Assembly: GCA_038239145.1 (NCBI GenBank)
Contig: JBBSFB010000021.1
Span: 1 to 64,000 of the forward strand
Direction of reading: 5' to 3'
DNA from: PALSA-610 sp038239145
GTDB lineage: Bacteria; Actinomycetota; Acidimicrobiia; IMCC26256; PALSA-610
Length of the DNA: 64,000 bases
In this document: positions 1 through 7,602 of the stretch, in pieces
Layout: the number at the start of each line of letters is the position of its first letter
Numbering within the stretch: position 1 is the stretch's first letter
Program-made: the position numbers and the translations under genes
Notes under the pieces: generated by a model
Databases searched by the model: none
Seen by the model: only the letters and a program-made list of their open reading frames with translations
Told to the model about the DNA's origin: nothing

Positions 1-1227
1 GACGTTGGAGAACGCGTCCTCCACCGAAACGGCAGGTGACGTTCCGAAGTTCGTACCCTCCGCCACGCCGCCAACCGGCTGGGTGGTGAACACCAACTTG
101 TTCGCGGCACCAACGTTGATCACGACGTTGTTCGAAGCGCCGGTCGCGGTCAGCCCCGAACGAGTCGCCACCAGCGTGTACGTCCCCGCCGCAGCTGTGC
201 CCGTGATCTGGCAGTTGGTGAACGTCGCCACACCGGCGACCGCCGAGATCGTCGGGAACCCGCCGTTCGAACATGACAATGTGCCGGCCCCAGGCCCAGT
301 GTTCTTCGCGAGCGTCACCGACCCAGTGTTAGTCGTGACGACGTTGTTGTGAGCATCCTCGACCGACACCGCCGGTGAAGTACCGAAGTTCGTTCCCTCC
401 GCCACGCCGCCAACCGGCTGGGTGGTGAACACCAACTTGGTAGGCACGCCTGCTGTCACCGTGATCGAAACGGACGGGAGGCTTCCCAGCGACCCGATCG
501 CGAAGATCGTGTGAGGTCCGACGCTCAAACCGGCAGGAATCGTGACTGACGGGGTGATTTTGGTTCCCCCCGTGGCGGGGACCGTGTCGGTACCGAGCGT
601 GTTCCCCGCGGGGCACGCGCTGGAGCTGTCTACGCAATAGGTAACGCCTTCGGTGTCGAAGAAGTTCGCGACCGTCGCGTTCGTCGAGCCGCCGTCGGCG
701 GTGAAGTTTGAAGTGCCAAGGGTCAGTGCCGGTCCGGGGATCGTCACGGTGGTGCTCGCCGGGCTGGCCGCCCCAGTCCACGAGTGGAGCGTTCCGATAT
801 TGCTGTAGGTCCAGTTCGTGACGCCGGTCCCGTTTTCCACGATGCCCGTGTCCGAGCACGAGGTCCCGCCGACGCTGCTCGCGCACGAGCCGTTCTCGGT
901 CGTCGTCAGGCTCTGCGGGCTCACGTTCGAGCGGGTCACCGAATACGCCGTGGCATTCACGGCGGCCGCCCAAGACAGGCTGACGTCGCGACCAGACACG
1001 GTCGCAGTTGGCCGCTGACCAGCTCCGACGCTGCCGGCGACGGCTTCGGCGGTGTTCAGGTTGCTGGAGTCGGTGTACTGGAAGAACGCGTAGGCGACGC
1101 TGCCGCCGACGATCACGAGTGCGAGGAGACCTAGGAGGAGGAACGCGAAGGCGCCGCTGTTCATCCGGAATCGACGGCGCTGGATCCGGAGGCGCTCGGC
1201 GCGGGTGAGGTGGCGGCGCGGGCTCAT
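1..1227 (-). CDS. Secreted Ig-like repeat protein, partial
   Basis: The frame is open from ATG 1227 to the left edge (409 codons, no stop), so the C-terminus lies outside the window. An Arg-rich N-terminus is followed by a hydrophobic segment at about residues 24-47 (signal peptide or anchor) and then Ser/Thr/Gly-rich beta-sandwich-type sequence. From about residue 263 a 113-residue unit begins with KLVFTTQPVGGVAEGTNFGT, and it restarts at about residue 376; such units are typical of bacterial Ig-like repeats in surface proteins. The start codon shares ATGA with the stop of the gene before it, so the two are translationally coupled in a cluster of exported proteins. Adhesion or surface-layer function is inference; no enzyme motif is seen. 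Confidence 0.8.
   Translation of the reverse strand, partial: MSPRRHLTRAERLRIQRRRFRMNSGAFAFLLLGLLALVIVGGSVAYAFFQYTDSSNLNTAEAVAGSVGAGQRPTATVSGRDVSLSWAAAVNATAYSVTRSNVSPQSLTTTENGSCASSVGGTSCSDTGIVENGTGVTNWTYSNIGTLHSWTGAASPASTTVTIPGPALTLGTSNFTADGGSTNATVANFFDTEGVTYCVDSSSACPAGNTLGTDTVPATGGTKITPSVTIPAGLSVGPHTIFAIGSLGSLPSVSITVTAGVPTKLVFTTQPVGGVAEGTNFGTSPAVSVEDAHNNVVTTNTGSVTLAKNTGPGAGTLSCSNGGFPTISAVAGVATFTNCQITGTAAAGTYTLVATRSGLTATGASNNVVINVGAANKLVFTTQPVGGVAEGTNFGTSPAVSVEDAFSNV
61..439. repeat. 339-bp-period direct repeat inside the surface-protein gene
   Basis: Positions 61-100 recur exactly at 400-439, and the flanking bases are also similar. The 339-bp period equals 113 codons and encodes the repeated Ig-like unit of the left-edge gene. 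It is a tandem domain duplication and a possible site of recombination or assembly collapse at the window edge. Confidence 0.85.
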
Positions 1228-1694
1228 GACGTGTGCACCGTGATCGTCACCGGGATGAAGAAGGTGGCACCCTGACAGGCATTCGCCGCCGATGTACTCA
1301 GGGTCGCCGCGCCCGTGAGGCGCACCAATGTCGTACCCGAAGCCGCGATGGTGTCGGAGCGGCTCGACTGGCTCGCAAAGCTCAGATCCGTTCCCGCACA
1401 GCCCGATTTGTTGTCGGTGATTGCCGCGGGACCGCCATTCACGGTCACGAGCGTCACCGCGAAAGCATTCGTGTTCTTCACTCGAAGGATCACATCCGCG
1501 GATCCACCCGGCAGCAGGAACGACGGAGACGGGCTATCGCCGCCGACGAACGCATCGACGGTCACCGGCTGCAACGTGCCCGAGCTGCTCGTGCCCGTGC
1601 CGGCGCCGTGGGTGGTCCAGTACGCGAACGCGGCGCCCGCGCCGATCACGACAAGGAGGACCAGACCCGCGAGGAAGAGGGTGCGCCGTTTCAT
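1224..1694 (-). CDS. Small secreted protein, TasA/SipW-like signal
   Basis: 156 aa. MKRR is followed by a hydrophobic core and then AAFAYWT, a signal region like those of SipW-dependent (TasA-like) exported proteins. The mature part is a single beta-rich domain with LLPGGSADV near its start, a Cys pair (SGCAG and NACQGAT) and a C-terminal beta strand. The same pattern (PGGSQ..V, C, ACKGATLTL) is found in the 150-aa protein at 3893-4345 and at the C-terminus of the 675-codon protein upstream, so all three look homologous. It overlaps both neighbours by ATGA (1691-1694 and 1224-1227), which implies one operon. A structural surface or fibre component is inferred; no catalytic motif is seen. Confidence 0.82.
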   Translation of the reverse strand: MKRRTLFLAGLVLLVVIGAGAAFAYWTTHGAGTGTSSSGTLQPVTVDAFVGGDSPSPSFLLPGGSADVILRVKNTNAFAVTLVTVNGGPAAITDNKSGCAGTDLSFASQSSRSDTIAASGTTLVRLTGAATLSTSAANACQGATFFIPVTITVHTS

Positions 1695-3676
1695 GATCCG
1701 GACCCGTTACCCGTGTAGTGCAACGTGAGCGTGAGATGTTTGCACTGATCTTGATTGACCGCCGTGTTGTTCATCTTCAGCACCGGCAGATGGGCGGTCG
1801 TGATGCCGAGCGAGGTGAGCGAGACCGGGGTAGTGGTGTTGGCCGGCACCGTCACGGCCGCACTGAGGCTCGTGAACGTGAAGTTCGCCGGTGTCGATCC
1901 GAATGCCGAGCACAGAGTGTTGCCGGTATCGATCGTGAGACTGATGCCACCGGCCGGGATTGTCATGGCGGCCGGGTTCGGGTTCGTGACCGACAGGTTC
2001 AGTGTTTGGCTGAGGCCCGGATAGAACGGCGTCACCGCGTTGCCGGACACAGTGAAGCTCATGCTGTTGAACAGCGCGAAGTTCGCCGGTGCGGATGCCC
2101 CATTCACGGTCGCGGTGACGGTGTAGCTCCCGGGGGTGCTGTTCGCTTTGAACGTGGGTGCGGTCGCGAGGCCGTTTGCGTTCGTGGAGACCACACACGT
2201 CGTGCCCGAGCACGGTGATGCGAAAGTGCCCGATGCTCCCGTGGTTGGCGCGGTGAAGGTTACCGACGCGTTCGGGACCGGGTTGGTGCCGCCGCTCGTG
2301 ACCTTCGCGACGAGCGGCGAGCTGAAGTTCGTGTTGGGCGTCGCACCTTGCGGCGAACCGGAACTGACCACGATCGTCTTCGCAGTCGCGGTGGCGAGGA
2401 TCGTCCAGCAGTAGGTGGTCGTCGGGCCGACGTTCCCGGCCAGGTCGGTCGCGAACGCCGAGAAACAATGGTTCCCAGGGGTCAGGTTGGCGTACTGGAC
2501 TTCGGCGAGCACACCGCCGTGGATTTCGTTGGCGTCACCATCATGATCACTGTCACCCGTGCAGTTCACCGCCGCGCCGGAGTCGAGCTTGCAGGTGAAG
2601 GTCGCTGACGTGGTGGTGTCGGTGATCTCGAACTCGGGGTTCACGTCACGGGTCGGGTTCGACGGCTTCGAGGTGAACGTGGGCGCGTCGGGGGCGGCGG
2701 TGTCGATCGTGAAGGTCGCCGACGTGTAGCTGCCGCTCGGGGTCGTGTTAGCGAGCGTGTCGGTGGCGCGGACCAGGACGGTGTAAGGACCGTCCGCGGG
2801 GCGGACCAGGCCGTAGCGCCAGTTCGTCGTTCCCCCCGCGGTGTTGAACACCTGTGCTGAGGACGAGAACGCGGTGCCGGTCCAGTACTTGCCGGTCGAT
2901 TGCTGTTGGACCGCGACTGCGACGCTGGTCACTCCGGACGGGTCGGTGGCAGTGCCGCAGATTCCGACCGGTGAACATCCAGCCGCATACGCCGCGGCGT
3001 TGTAGAAGTGTCCGTCGAGCGGGAACGTCAACGCGACGGTCGGGGGAGTGCGGTCGATCGTCCACCCGAACGTTGCTGCGTTGCTCGGCGGAGTGGATCC
3101 GTGCTGGGCCTCGACCGCGAACGTGTGGTTCCCGCCGGCCAGACCGGTGTAGGTGGCCCCACTGGTGGCGCAGGTGGCGAACGCGGCCGCGTCGAGGGAG
3201 CATTTGAACGCCACACCCGACTGGCTGTCGGTGTACGTGAAGCTCGCGGACGTGGAACCGGTCGGGCTCGCTGGATGACCGGTGATCGTCGGGGTGGGGG
3301 GGACGATCGCCCAGGAGAAAGTCGTCGGGCTGCTCGCGGTCAGGCCCGAGAACGCTTCGACCGAGAACGTATGCGTGCCCTGCGCCAGACCGGAGTAGGC
3401 CTTCGGGCTTACACACACCGCATATGCGGAACCGTCGATCGAACACTTGAACGTCACTAACGCCTGCGCATCGGTGAACGAGAACGACGCCGAAGCAGTC
3501 GCCGCGGTCGCGGTCGGGTTCGTCGGATGGGCCGTGATCGTCGGTGCCGGAGGGTTCCCGGCCGCCAACGCCTCGTTCACGAAATAGCCACCGACCGCAA
3601 CCCCGACGAGGGAGAACACGGACGCGACGAGGAAACCTCGCCGTCCAGTCGCTCTCACCCGTCGAAACAACGTCAC
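1691..3676 (-). CDS. Large secreted Ig-like multi-domain protein
   Basis: The GTG at 3676 is chosen because AAAAGGA lies 8 nt upstream; an in-frame ATG at 3718 lacks such a site. That gives 661 aa: a short basic N-terminus, a hydrophobic signal at about residues 13-38, then at least three repeats of a module carrying FKCSIDGSAY-type, FKCSLDAA-type and FTCKLDSG-type strands with paired cysteines, as in extracellular Ig-like or chitobiase-C-like domains. A Big-like domain follows (VPNASVTFTAPTTG). The last 110 residues (FYPGLSQTLNLSVTNPN to DQCKHLTLTLHY) match the small proteins at 1224 and 3893. Its stop overlaps the next start (ATGA). Probably a cell-surface protein; substrate or partner unknown. 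Confidence 0.82.
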   Translation of the reverse strand: MTLFRRVRATGRRGFLVASVFSLVGVAVGGYFVNEALAAGNPPAPTITAHPTNPTATAATASASFSFTDAQALVTFKCSIDGSAYAVCVSPKAYSGLAQGTHTFSVEAFSGLTASSPTTFSWAIVPPTPTITGHPASPTGSTSASFTYTDSQSGVAFKCSLDAAAFATCATSGATYTGLAGGNHTFAVEAQHGSTPPSNAATFGWTIDRTPPTVALTFPLDGHFYNAAAYAAGCSPVGICGTATDPSGVTSVAVAVQQQSTGKYWTGTAFSSSAQVFNTAGGTTNWRYGLVRPADGPYTVLVRATDTLANTTPSGSYTSATFTIDTAAPDAPTFTSKPSNPTRDVNPEFEITDTTTSATFTCKLDSGAAVNCTGDSDHDGDANEIHGGVLAEVQYANLTPGNHCFSAFATDLAGNVGPTTTYCWTILATATAKTIVVSSGSPQGATPNTNFSSPLVAKVTSGGTNPVPNASVTFTAPTTGASGTFASPCSGTTCVVSTNANGLATAPTFKANSTPGSYTVTATVNGASAPANFALFNSMSFTVSGNAVTPFYPGLSQTLNLSVTNPNPAAMTIPAGGISLTIDTGNTLCSAFGSTPANFTFTSLSAAVTVPANTTTPVSLTSLGITTAHLPVLKMNNTAVNQDQCKHLTLTLHYTGNGSGS

Positions 3677-3805
3677 GTCACATGTCCTTTTCGACCCGCA
3701 CCATCGAGGTAAGGGCACCGACCAACCTCAGAAACCGAAGCCTCTGCTGTCTGTCGCTGACCACACCCATCCACATGTCGACACCAACACGGCGGTCAGC
3801 CGAGC

Positions 3806-3824
3806 CCGCAGGATCAACCTGCGG
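3806..3824 (-). terminator. Perfect 7-bp hairpin downstream of the 3893-4345 gene
   Basis: CCGCAGG / CCTGCGG with a 5-nt loop, about 70 nt past the stop of the small secreted gene and about 130 nt before the GTG of the next. No U-tract follows, so it may be an attenuator or a processing stem that sets the ratio of the small subunit to the rest of the cluster. Confidence 0.35.
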
Positions 3825-3892
3825 ACCCGGCCGTCCGACCGCATTCAGCTACCGGAACGGCAATCCGTCGCCACTCCGGAAAGCCCGCCCGG

Positions 3893-4345
3893 CTAGCTCG
3901 ACAGCGTCAACGTCAGGGTTGCGCCCTTGCACGCGTCCTGGTTCACGTTGGTGTTGGTCATGCTGATGGTTCCGCTGTTGGCCAGAACCGTGCCGCTTGC
4001 ACCGGCGGCGATGCTCTGGTTCTCAGCGACATCCGCAACCGTGAAGTCCGCCGCGAGGCAGAGCGGGTCCGACGTAGTCACCACGGTGTGGACCGTGCCC
4101 ACCGAGACCGCCTGGGCTCCGCCGTTGTCAGCCGTGAACGTCACAATCTGGCTGCCACCGGGGTACAGAGCGGCGTTCGGGAACGCCGCGTGCAACACGA
4201 TGGCACCATTGCTCGCCGCGACGGTGCCCGTGCTCGAGCCGGAACCGGAAGCGGTCCAGTACGCGAACGCCGCGCCACCCGCACCGAGCACGATTGCGCC
4301 CGCCGCGACCCCGGCGATGATCTTCTTCTTCAACGTGAGCTTCAT
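3893..4345 (-). CDS. Small secreted protein, TasA/SipW-like signal (first of cluster)
   Basis: 150 aa. ATG 4345 is preceded by TAGGAGT. MKLTLKKKIIAGVAAG, a hydrophobic core and then AAFAYWTASG form an exported-protein signal of SipW-dependent type. The mature domain (about residues 35-150) is Ala/Gly/Thr-rich with LYPGGSQIV and DACKGATLTLTL motifs. It is homologous to the 156-aa protein at 1224-1694 and to the C-terminal domain of the large protein at 1691-3676. As the first gene of the cluster, separated from the rest by 216 nt with a hairpin, it could be the most abundant product. A filament or matrix subunit is plausible but unproven. Confidence 0.83.
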   Translation of the reverse strand: MKLTLKKKIIAGVAAGAIVLGAGGAAFAYWTASGSGSSTGTVAASNGAIVLHAAFPNAALYPGGSQIVTFTADNGGAQAVSVGTVHTVVTTSDPLCLAADFTVADVAENQSIAAGASGTVLANSGTISMTNTNVNQDACKGATLTLTLSS

Positions 4346-4582
4346 GAGTGATGACTCCTATGAGTGAGAGATGAAACATCGACTTGGCGTCGGTTTCGCC
4401 CTCGCTCCCCACCGGCCATTGGCGACCAAATACGGCCTGTGGATCATCACGTCGCCCGTGCTCTTTCCGTGCCTTCGCTTTGTCTTGCCTTGCCTTTAGG
4501 AACTGCCCGAAAAGGCCCCGCTCCTTTTGTCTCGGAACAGGCGGTACGACAAGTCGCGTCCGACCTCCCCGCAACATCTGTG

Positions 4583-4603
4583 TTGCCGCGTAGAGCGCGG
4601 CAA
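4583..4603. other. Perfect 8-bp stem in the leader region
   Basis: TTGCCGCG / CGCGGCAA around TAGAG, about 240 nt upstream of the first secreted-protein gene. It could be an RNA leader structure; no known riboswitch core was recognised around it. Confidence 0.4.
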
Positions 4604-4801
4604 AGTCCGGCGTCCGGGCGATTGGTTCCATCGGGCGACTGCACCCGGAATGAACCATTTCACCGCACTCGCACCGATCTACGCCGACGCGTGACCGTCG
4701 CGCGCGCATGCCTGCGCCGCCCTAACCGCGCAACCAATTGTCCCCGCCCCCCAATTGCCGCCCGTATCGGTCGGCGCATCCGTGCGCCGCCGTTTCTTGC
4801 A

Positions 4802-4826
4802 TGGTCTCAAATGATGTTTGAGACCA
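4802..4826. promoter_or_regulatory. Palindrome with perfect 10-bp arms
   Basis: TGGTCTCAAA / TTTGAGACCA around TGATG, the AT-richest hairpin of the gap. It lies downstream of uppP and upstream of the secreted-protein cluster, so it could be an operator or a terminator; there is no long T-run on either side. Confidence 0.45.
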
Positions 4827-5146
4827 ATGGTTCAGAGGTTTCGAGTCGCCCCATGAAAGACGACCGTTTACGCCTCACCCGCTCGAACAATGTCGCTGAT
4901 GCGACGTGAAACTTCAAGCAGAAACCTTCAAACGTCCGATCCGAAGGACGTACTGCGGCTTTTCATACTTTTGAACCACGACGGCGTCCGACATTCGAAG
5001 ACGTTGTGACCTATAAGCCTGGATCGTTCATGGCGCCGGCGTCTCGCTCGGAGCTGTTGCCCGGTCGAGAACCAGATCCCGAACTCGACCGGGCCACGAG
5101 CTGCGTCGCCGCACACGCCAACGTGTCCGCGCAGTGAAGATTCGCG

Positions 5147-6046
5147 TTACGCGAAGCGCACGATCGAGATCGCGCCGGCGATGAGGCAGTAGATCGCGAA
5201 CGGCGTCAGCGTCCGCCGCTCGAAGTAACGGCTGAGGAAGCTGATCGACACGTACGAAGAGACGGCTGCGATGATGCATCCGACGAGGACCTGGCCGTGG
5301 ATGTGTGCGCCCGCGTGGCCCGCCAAGGTCGGGAGTTTCAGCATGCCGGCTGCGAAGATGACCGGGGTGGCGAGGAGGAACGCGAAGTGCGCGGCGTCTT
5401 CGTGATCGAGCCCGCGCACGAGCCCACCAACGAGTGTGACCCCGGACCGTGAGATGCCGGCGAGGAGGGCGAAGGTTTGGAACAGACCGATGACTCCTGC
5501 TTCGCGGTAGCTGAGCGTGTCGAGGTCGCGGTGCCCGGGATCGTCGCCCGGATCGCCTTCGGTTGTGGCAAGGGCCCGGATATCGCTGCGGCGGCGGAGA
5601 CGTTCTCCGGCAAAGAGGATTGCTCCGTTGACGGTGAGAAAGATCGCAGCGGGGAGCGGTTTGGCGAAGACGGTCCGGAAGGTGTGCTCGAGCGCAAGGC
5701 CGGTGATTCCGACCGGAATGGTGCCGACGATGAGCAGTAATGCGAGGCGCTGCGCCGACGTCTCCACCTTGCGGGTGCGGGCGATGGTGATGAGCCCCCC
5801 GATGATCCGTGTCCAGTCGCGCCGGTAGTAGACGAGCAGCGAGAACGCGGTCGCGACGTGCAGGGCCACGATGAAGGCGAGGTAGGGCGAGTTCTCGCTC
5901 TGTCCGGTTGCCGACTGCGTGACCAGAGTGCCCCAGGAGCCGCCGATCCAGGCGGGCACCAACACCGAGTGTCCGAGGCTCGAGACCGGGAAGAGTTCCG
6001 TGACGCCTTGGATCAGAGCGATGACGACTGCTTGCAGATAGCTCAT
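5147..6046 (-). CDS. uppP: Undecaprenyl-diphosphatase UppP/BacA
   Basis: 299 aa, slightly longer than the usual 270. This integral-membrane enzyme dephosphorylates undecaprenyl diphosphate so that the lipid carrier is recycled for peptidoglycan and wall polymer synthesis; extra copies give bacitracin tolerance. The family motifs are present: GVTELFPVSSLGHSVL near residue 14 (catalytic Glu and Ser region) and AGISRSGVTLVGG around residue 200, with about eight hydrophobic segments. The start ATG 6046 has GGGCGGAA upstream. It is transcribed divergently from a BlaI-type repressor, and the 82-bp gap contains two BlaI-like palindromes, so it is likely under that repressor's control. Confidence 0.95.
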   Translation of the reverse strand: MSYLQAVVIALIQGVTELFPVSSLGHSVLVPAWIGGSWGTLVTQSATGQSENSPYLAFIVALHVATAFSLLVYYRRDWTRIIGGLITIARTRKVETSAQRLALLLIVGTIPVGITGLALEHTFRTVFAKPLPAAIFLTVNGAILFAGERLRRRSDIRALATTEGDPGDDPGHRDLDTLSYREAGVIGLFQTFALLAGISRSGVTLVGGLVRGLDHEDAAHFAFLLATPVIFAAGMLKLPTLAGHAGAHIHGQVLVGCIIAAVSSYVSISFLSRYFERRTLTPFAIYCLIAGAISIVRFA

Positions 6047-6086
6047 GGTTCCGCCCGACGGTTGGGGAACGTCCGACCGTTCCGTC

Positions 6087-6102
6087 TACGACAACTGTCG
6101 TA
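6087..6102. promoter_or_regulatory. BlaI-type operator 1
   Basis: TACGACA-AC-TGTCGTA is a perfect 7-bp inverted repeat. It resembles the TACTACA-N2-TGTAGTA operators of BlaI/MecI repressors and lies in the uppP/blaI divergent promoter region. Confidence 0.75.
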
Positions 6103-6110
6103 GCAGAATC

Positions 6111-6126
6111 TACTACAGTTGTAATA
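6111..6126. promoter_or_regulatory. BlaI-type operator 2
   Basis: TACTACA-GT-TGTAATA is a near-perfect match to the BlaI/MecI consensus and ends 2 nt before the repressor's ATG, so bound repressor would occlude its own initiation. It is centred 24 bp from operator 1. Confidence 0.78.
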
Positions 6127-6128
6127 GT

Positions 6129-6539
6129 ATGCAAGGCGTGGCGAAGCGCGAGCCGGAGCCGCGGCGAGGATTCGGTGAGCTCGAGCAGCAGGTGCTGCGT
6201 GTGCTGTGGGCAGCCGACGCGCCGCTGATCGCCCGTGAAGTCCAAGCCGAGCTGGTCGACCCGCCGGCGTATACGACGGTGACAACGATTCTCGACCGGC
6301 TGCACAGCAAGGGCATGGTCACGCGTCGGGCGCGGGGGAGAGCCTTCGCGTACGTGGCCGCCACGACCGAGTCAGAAACAGCGTCACAGCGAGCACGCGC
6401 CCTGCTCGCCAATGGGCACGACCGGACCGCGGTCCTTCAGGGCTTCGTCGACGTGCTGTCCGAGAGCGATGCCGACGAAGTGCAACGACTCCTTCGTGCT
6501 GCACACCGGTTGCGCGAGCACACCAAGAACGGCAGCTAG
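6129..6539 (+). CDS. BlaI/MecI/CopY-family transcriptional repressor
   Basis: 136 aa from ATG 6129. An upstream in-frame ATG at 6045 is rejected because it would place the operators inside the gene. Winged-helix repressor: FGELEQQVLRVLWAAD, then AYTTVTTILDRLHSKGMV (recognition helix and wing), then a helical dimerisation tail containing the region usually cut to de-repress (LLRAAHRLRE near the end). Its stop overlaps the GTG of the M56 peptidase gene (TAGTG), so repressor and protease form the usual BlaI-BlaR1-like pair. The two palindromes upstream indicate autoregulation and control of uppP, linking wall stress to carrier recycling; the linkage is inference. Confidence 0.9.
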   Translation: MQGVAKREPEPRRGFGELEQQVLRVLWAADAPLIAREVQAELVDPPAYTTVTTILDRLHSKGMVTRRARGRAFAYVAATTESETASQRARALLANGHDRTAVLQGFVDVLSESDADEVQRLLRAAHRLREHTKNGS

Positions 6540-7447
6540 TGCGCCTCTTCGTCTACGTCCCGTTCCTGGCTTCTGCGATCGCGTCCTGCGGAGCCCGATC
6601 GGCAGTGCGCCGCGCGAACCCGAAGGGAGCGACGTGGGTTCTGACATTCACGGGTGTTGCGCTGGCCTTGACGACGGCCGGGGCACTCTCGCTCCTCGCG
6701 TTCACTGAAGCGGCCCGCATTCCTGTCGTAGCTTCCCTCGGCCGCTGGCCGGCGCGCCACGTCGGCCGCGAGGTGCCGGTTCCCTGGTGGCTGGGACTCC
6801 TCGCGGCCGTTTGCATCACTGCGATCGCGGCCGACGTTGTGCGTCAGGTGCACCGCTACGGACGAGCAGTCGCCCCTGCCGTGCGCCTCCAGCTCGCGAC
6901 GACTGCAGAGGTGATCAGCATCGACGACGCCTCGGCGTACGCGTACGCGTGTCGGCCCTGGCCATTTCGCCCCGGTGTCATCGTCGTCTCCGAAGGCTTG
7001 GCGCACGGCCTCGACGAAGACGAGCAAGCGGCCATTTTGGCTCACGAGCGGTCGCACCTCGAGCACTATCACGGTGTCTTCCAGCTCGTCGCGCTCATGC
7101 TTGCGGCGATCAATCCGCTGCTCCGTCCGCTTCGTCGCGAGATCGACTTCAGTCTCGAGCGATGGGCTGACGAAGATGCAGCCGCGACAGTTGGGCGAAC
7201 GTCGACCGTGATCGCGCTCGGAGTCTCCGCCGTGCGGCAGGACCTTCGCACACCTCCGGTCGCGCGCTACGGGCTGGAACACGCTAACTCGAGGGTCCCG
7301 GATCGCATGCGAGCGCTCCTCGACGACAAGCGGAAGCGCGGCCGCGCGCTGCTCACCATGCTCGCGGCGACCACTGCCGGTGCCGCGGTCGCGACGCTCC
7401 TCGCCGCGCATAACACGGAGCACCTCTTCGAGGTATTGCGGAAGTAG
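6539..7447 (+). CDS. BlaR1-like M56/M48-type membrane metallopeptidase
   Basis: 302 aa, GTG start overlapping the repressor's stop. Two N-terminal membrane spans (about residues 1-20 and 35-55), another at about 84-103, then a cytosolic zinc-peptidase domain with the HExxH-type site AAILAHERSHLEHYH near residue 166 and a downstream ERWADEDAA segment supplying the third ligand Glu. A C-terminal hydrophobic stretch near residues 272-290 adds a final span. Unlike staphylococcal BlaR1 there is no extracellular penicillin-binding sensor, as in many actinobacterial homologues. It probably cleaves the adjacent repressor; the inducing signal is unknown. Confidence 0.88.
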   Translation: MRLFVYVPFLASAIASCGARSAVRRANPKGATWVLTFTGVALALTTAGALSLLAFTEAARIPVVASLGRWPARHVGREVPVPWWLGLLAAVCITAIAADVVRQVHRYGRAVAPAVRLQLATTAEVISIDDASAYAYACRPWPFRPGVIVVSEGLAHGLDEDEQAAILAHERSHLEHYHGVFQLVALMLAAINPLLRPLRREIDFSLERWADEDAAATVGRTSTVIALGVSAVRQDLRTPPVARYGLEHANSRVPDRMRALLDDKRKRGRALLTMLAATTAGAAVATLLAAHNTEHLFEVLRK

Positions 7448-7602
7448 TCGCCAACGGGCCGCTGTACCCGGACAGCTTGCAACCGCGGCCGAGCCGGCCC
7501 GTGAAACGGTCCGGTCTCGACGGGAAGGGTGCCCGGACGGATGCACGTCACGGCGCCGGTCGTGACGGCACGGTGACGCGTCGCATTCATCGTGCGTTGG
7601 AT

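Larger units (their letters stand above)
4346..5146. other. Long non-coding gap with two hairpins
   Basis: No convincing gene lies in these 801 bases. It holds the leader of the secreted-protein cluster, a hairpin with 8-bp arms at 4583-4603 and a palindrome with 10-bp arms at 4802-4826. An open minus-strand frame starting near 4709 runs into the 3893-4345 gene out of frame and looks spurious. Confidence 0.6.

Noticed and set aside
3719..3892. Possible cyclic-di-GMP riboswitch ahead of the surface-protein gene
   Set aside because: Hairpins are present but the GEMM core (GCAAA tract and conserved junction) is absent; the same check upstream of the pilin gene (36731-37014) was also negative.
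4128..4709. Minus-strand open frame of 193 codons with a CEC/C motif and basic middle
   Set aside because: Its second half overlaps the well-supported secreted-protein gene out of frame and is Arg/Gly/His-rich shadow sequence; no ribosome site at its start.
5028..6305. Minus-strand open frame of 425 codons over uppP
   Set aside because: Pro/Arg/His-rich shadow of uppP in another frame; uppP has full family motifs.
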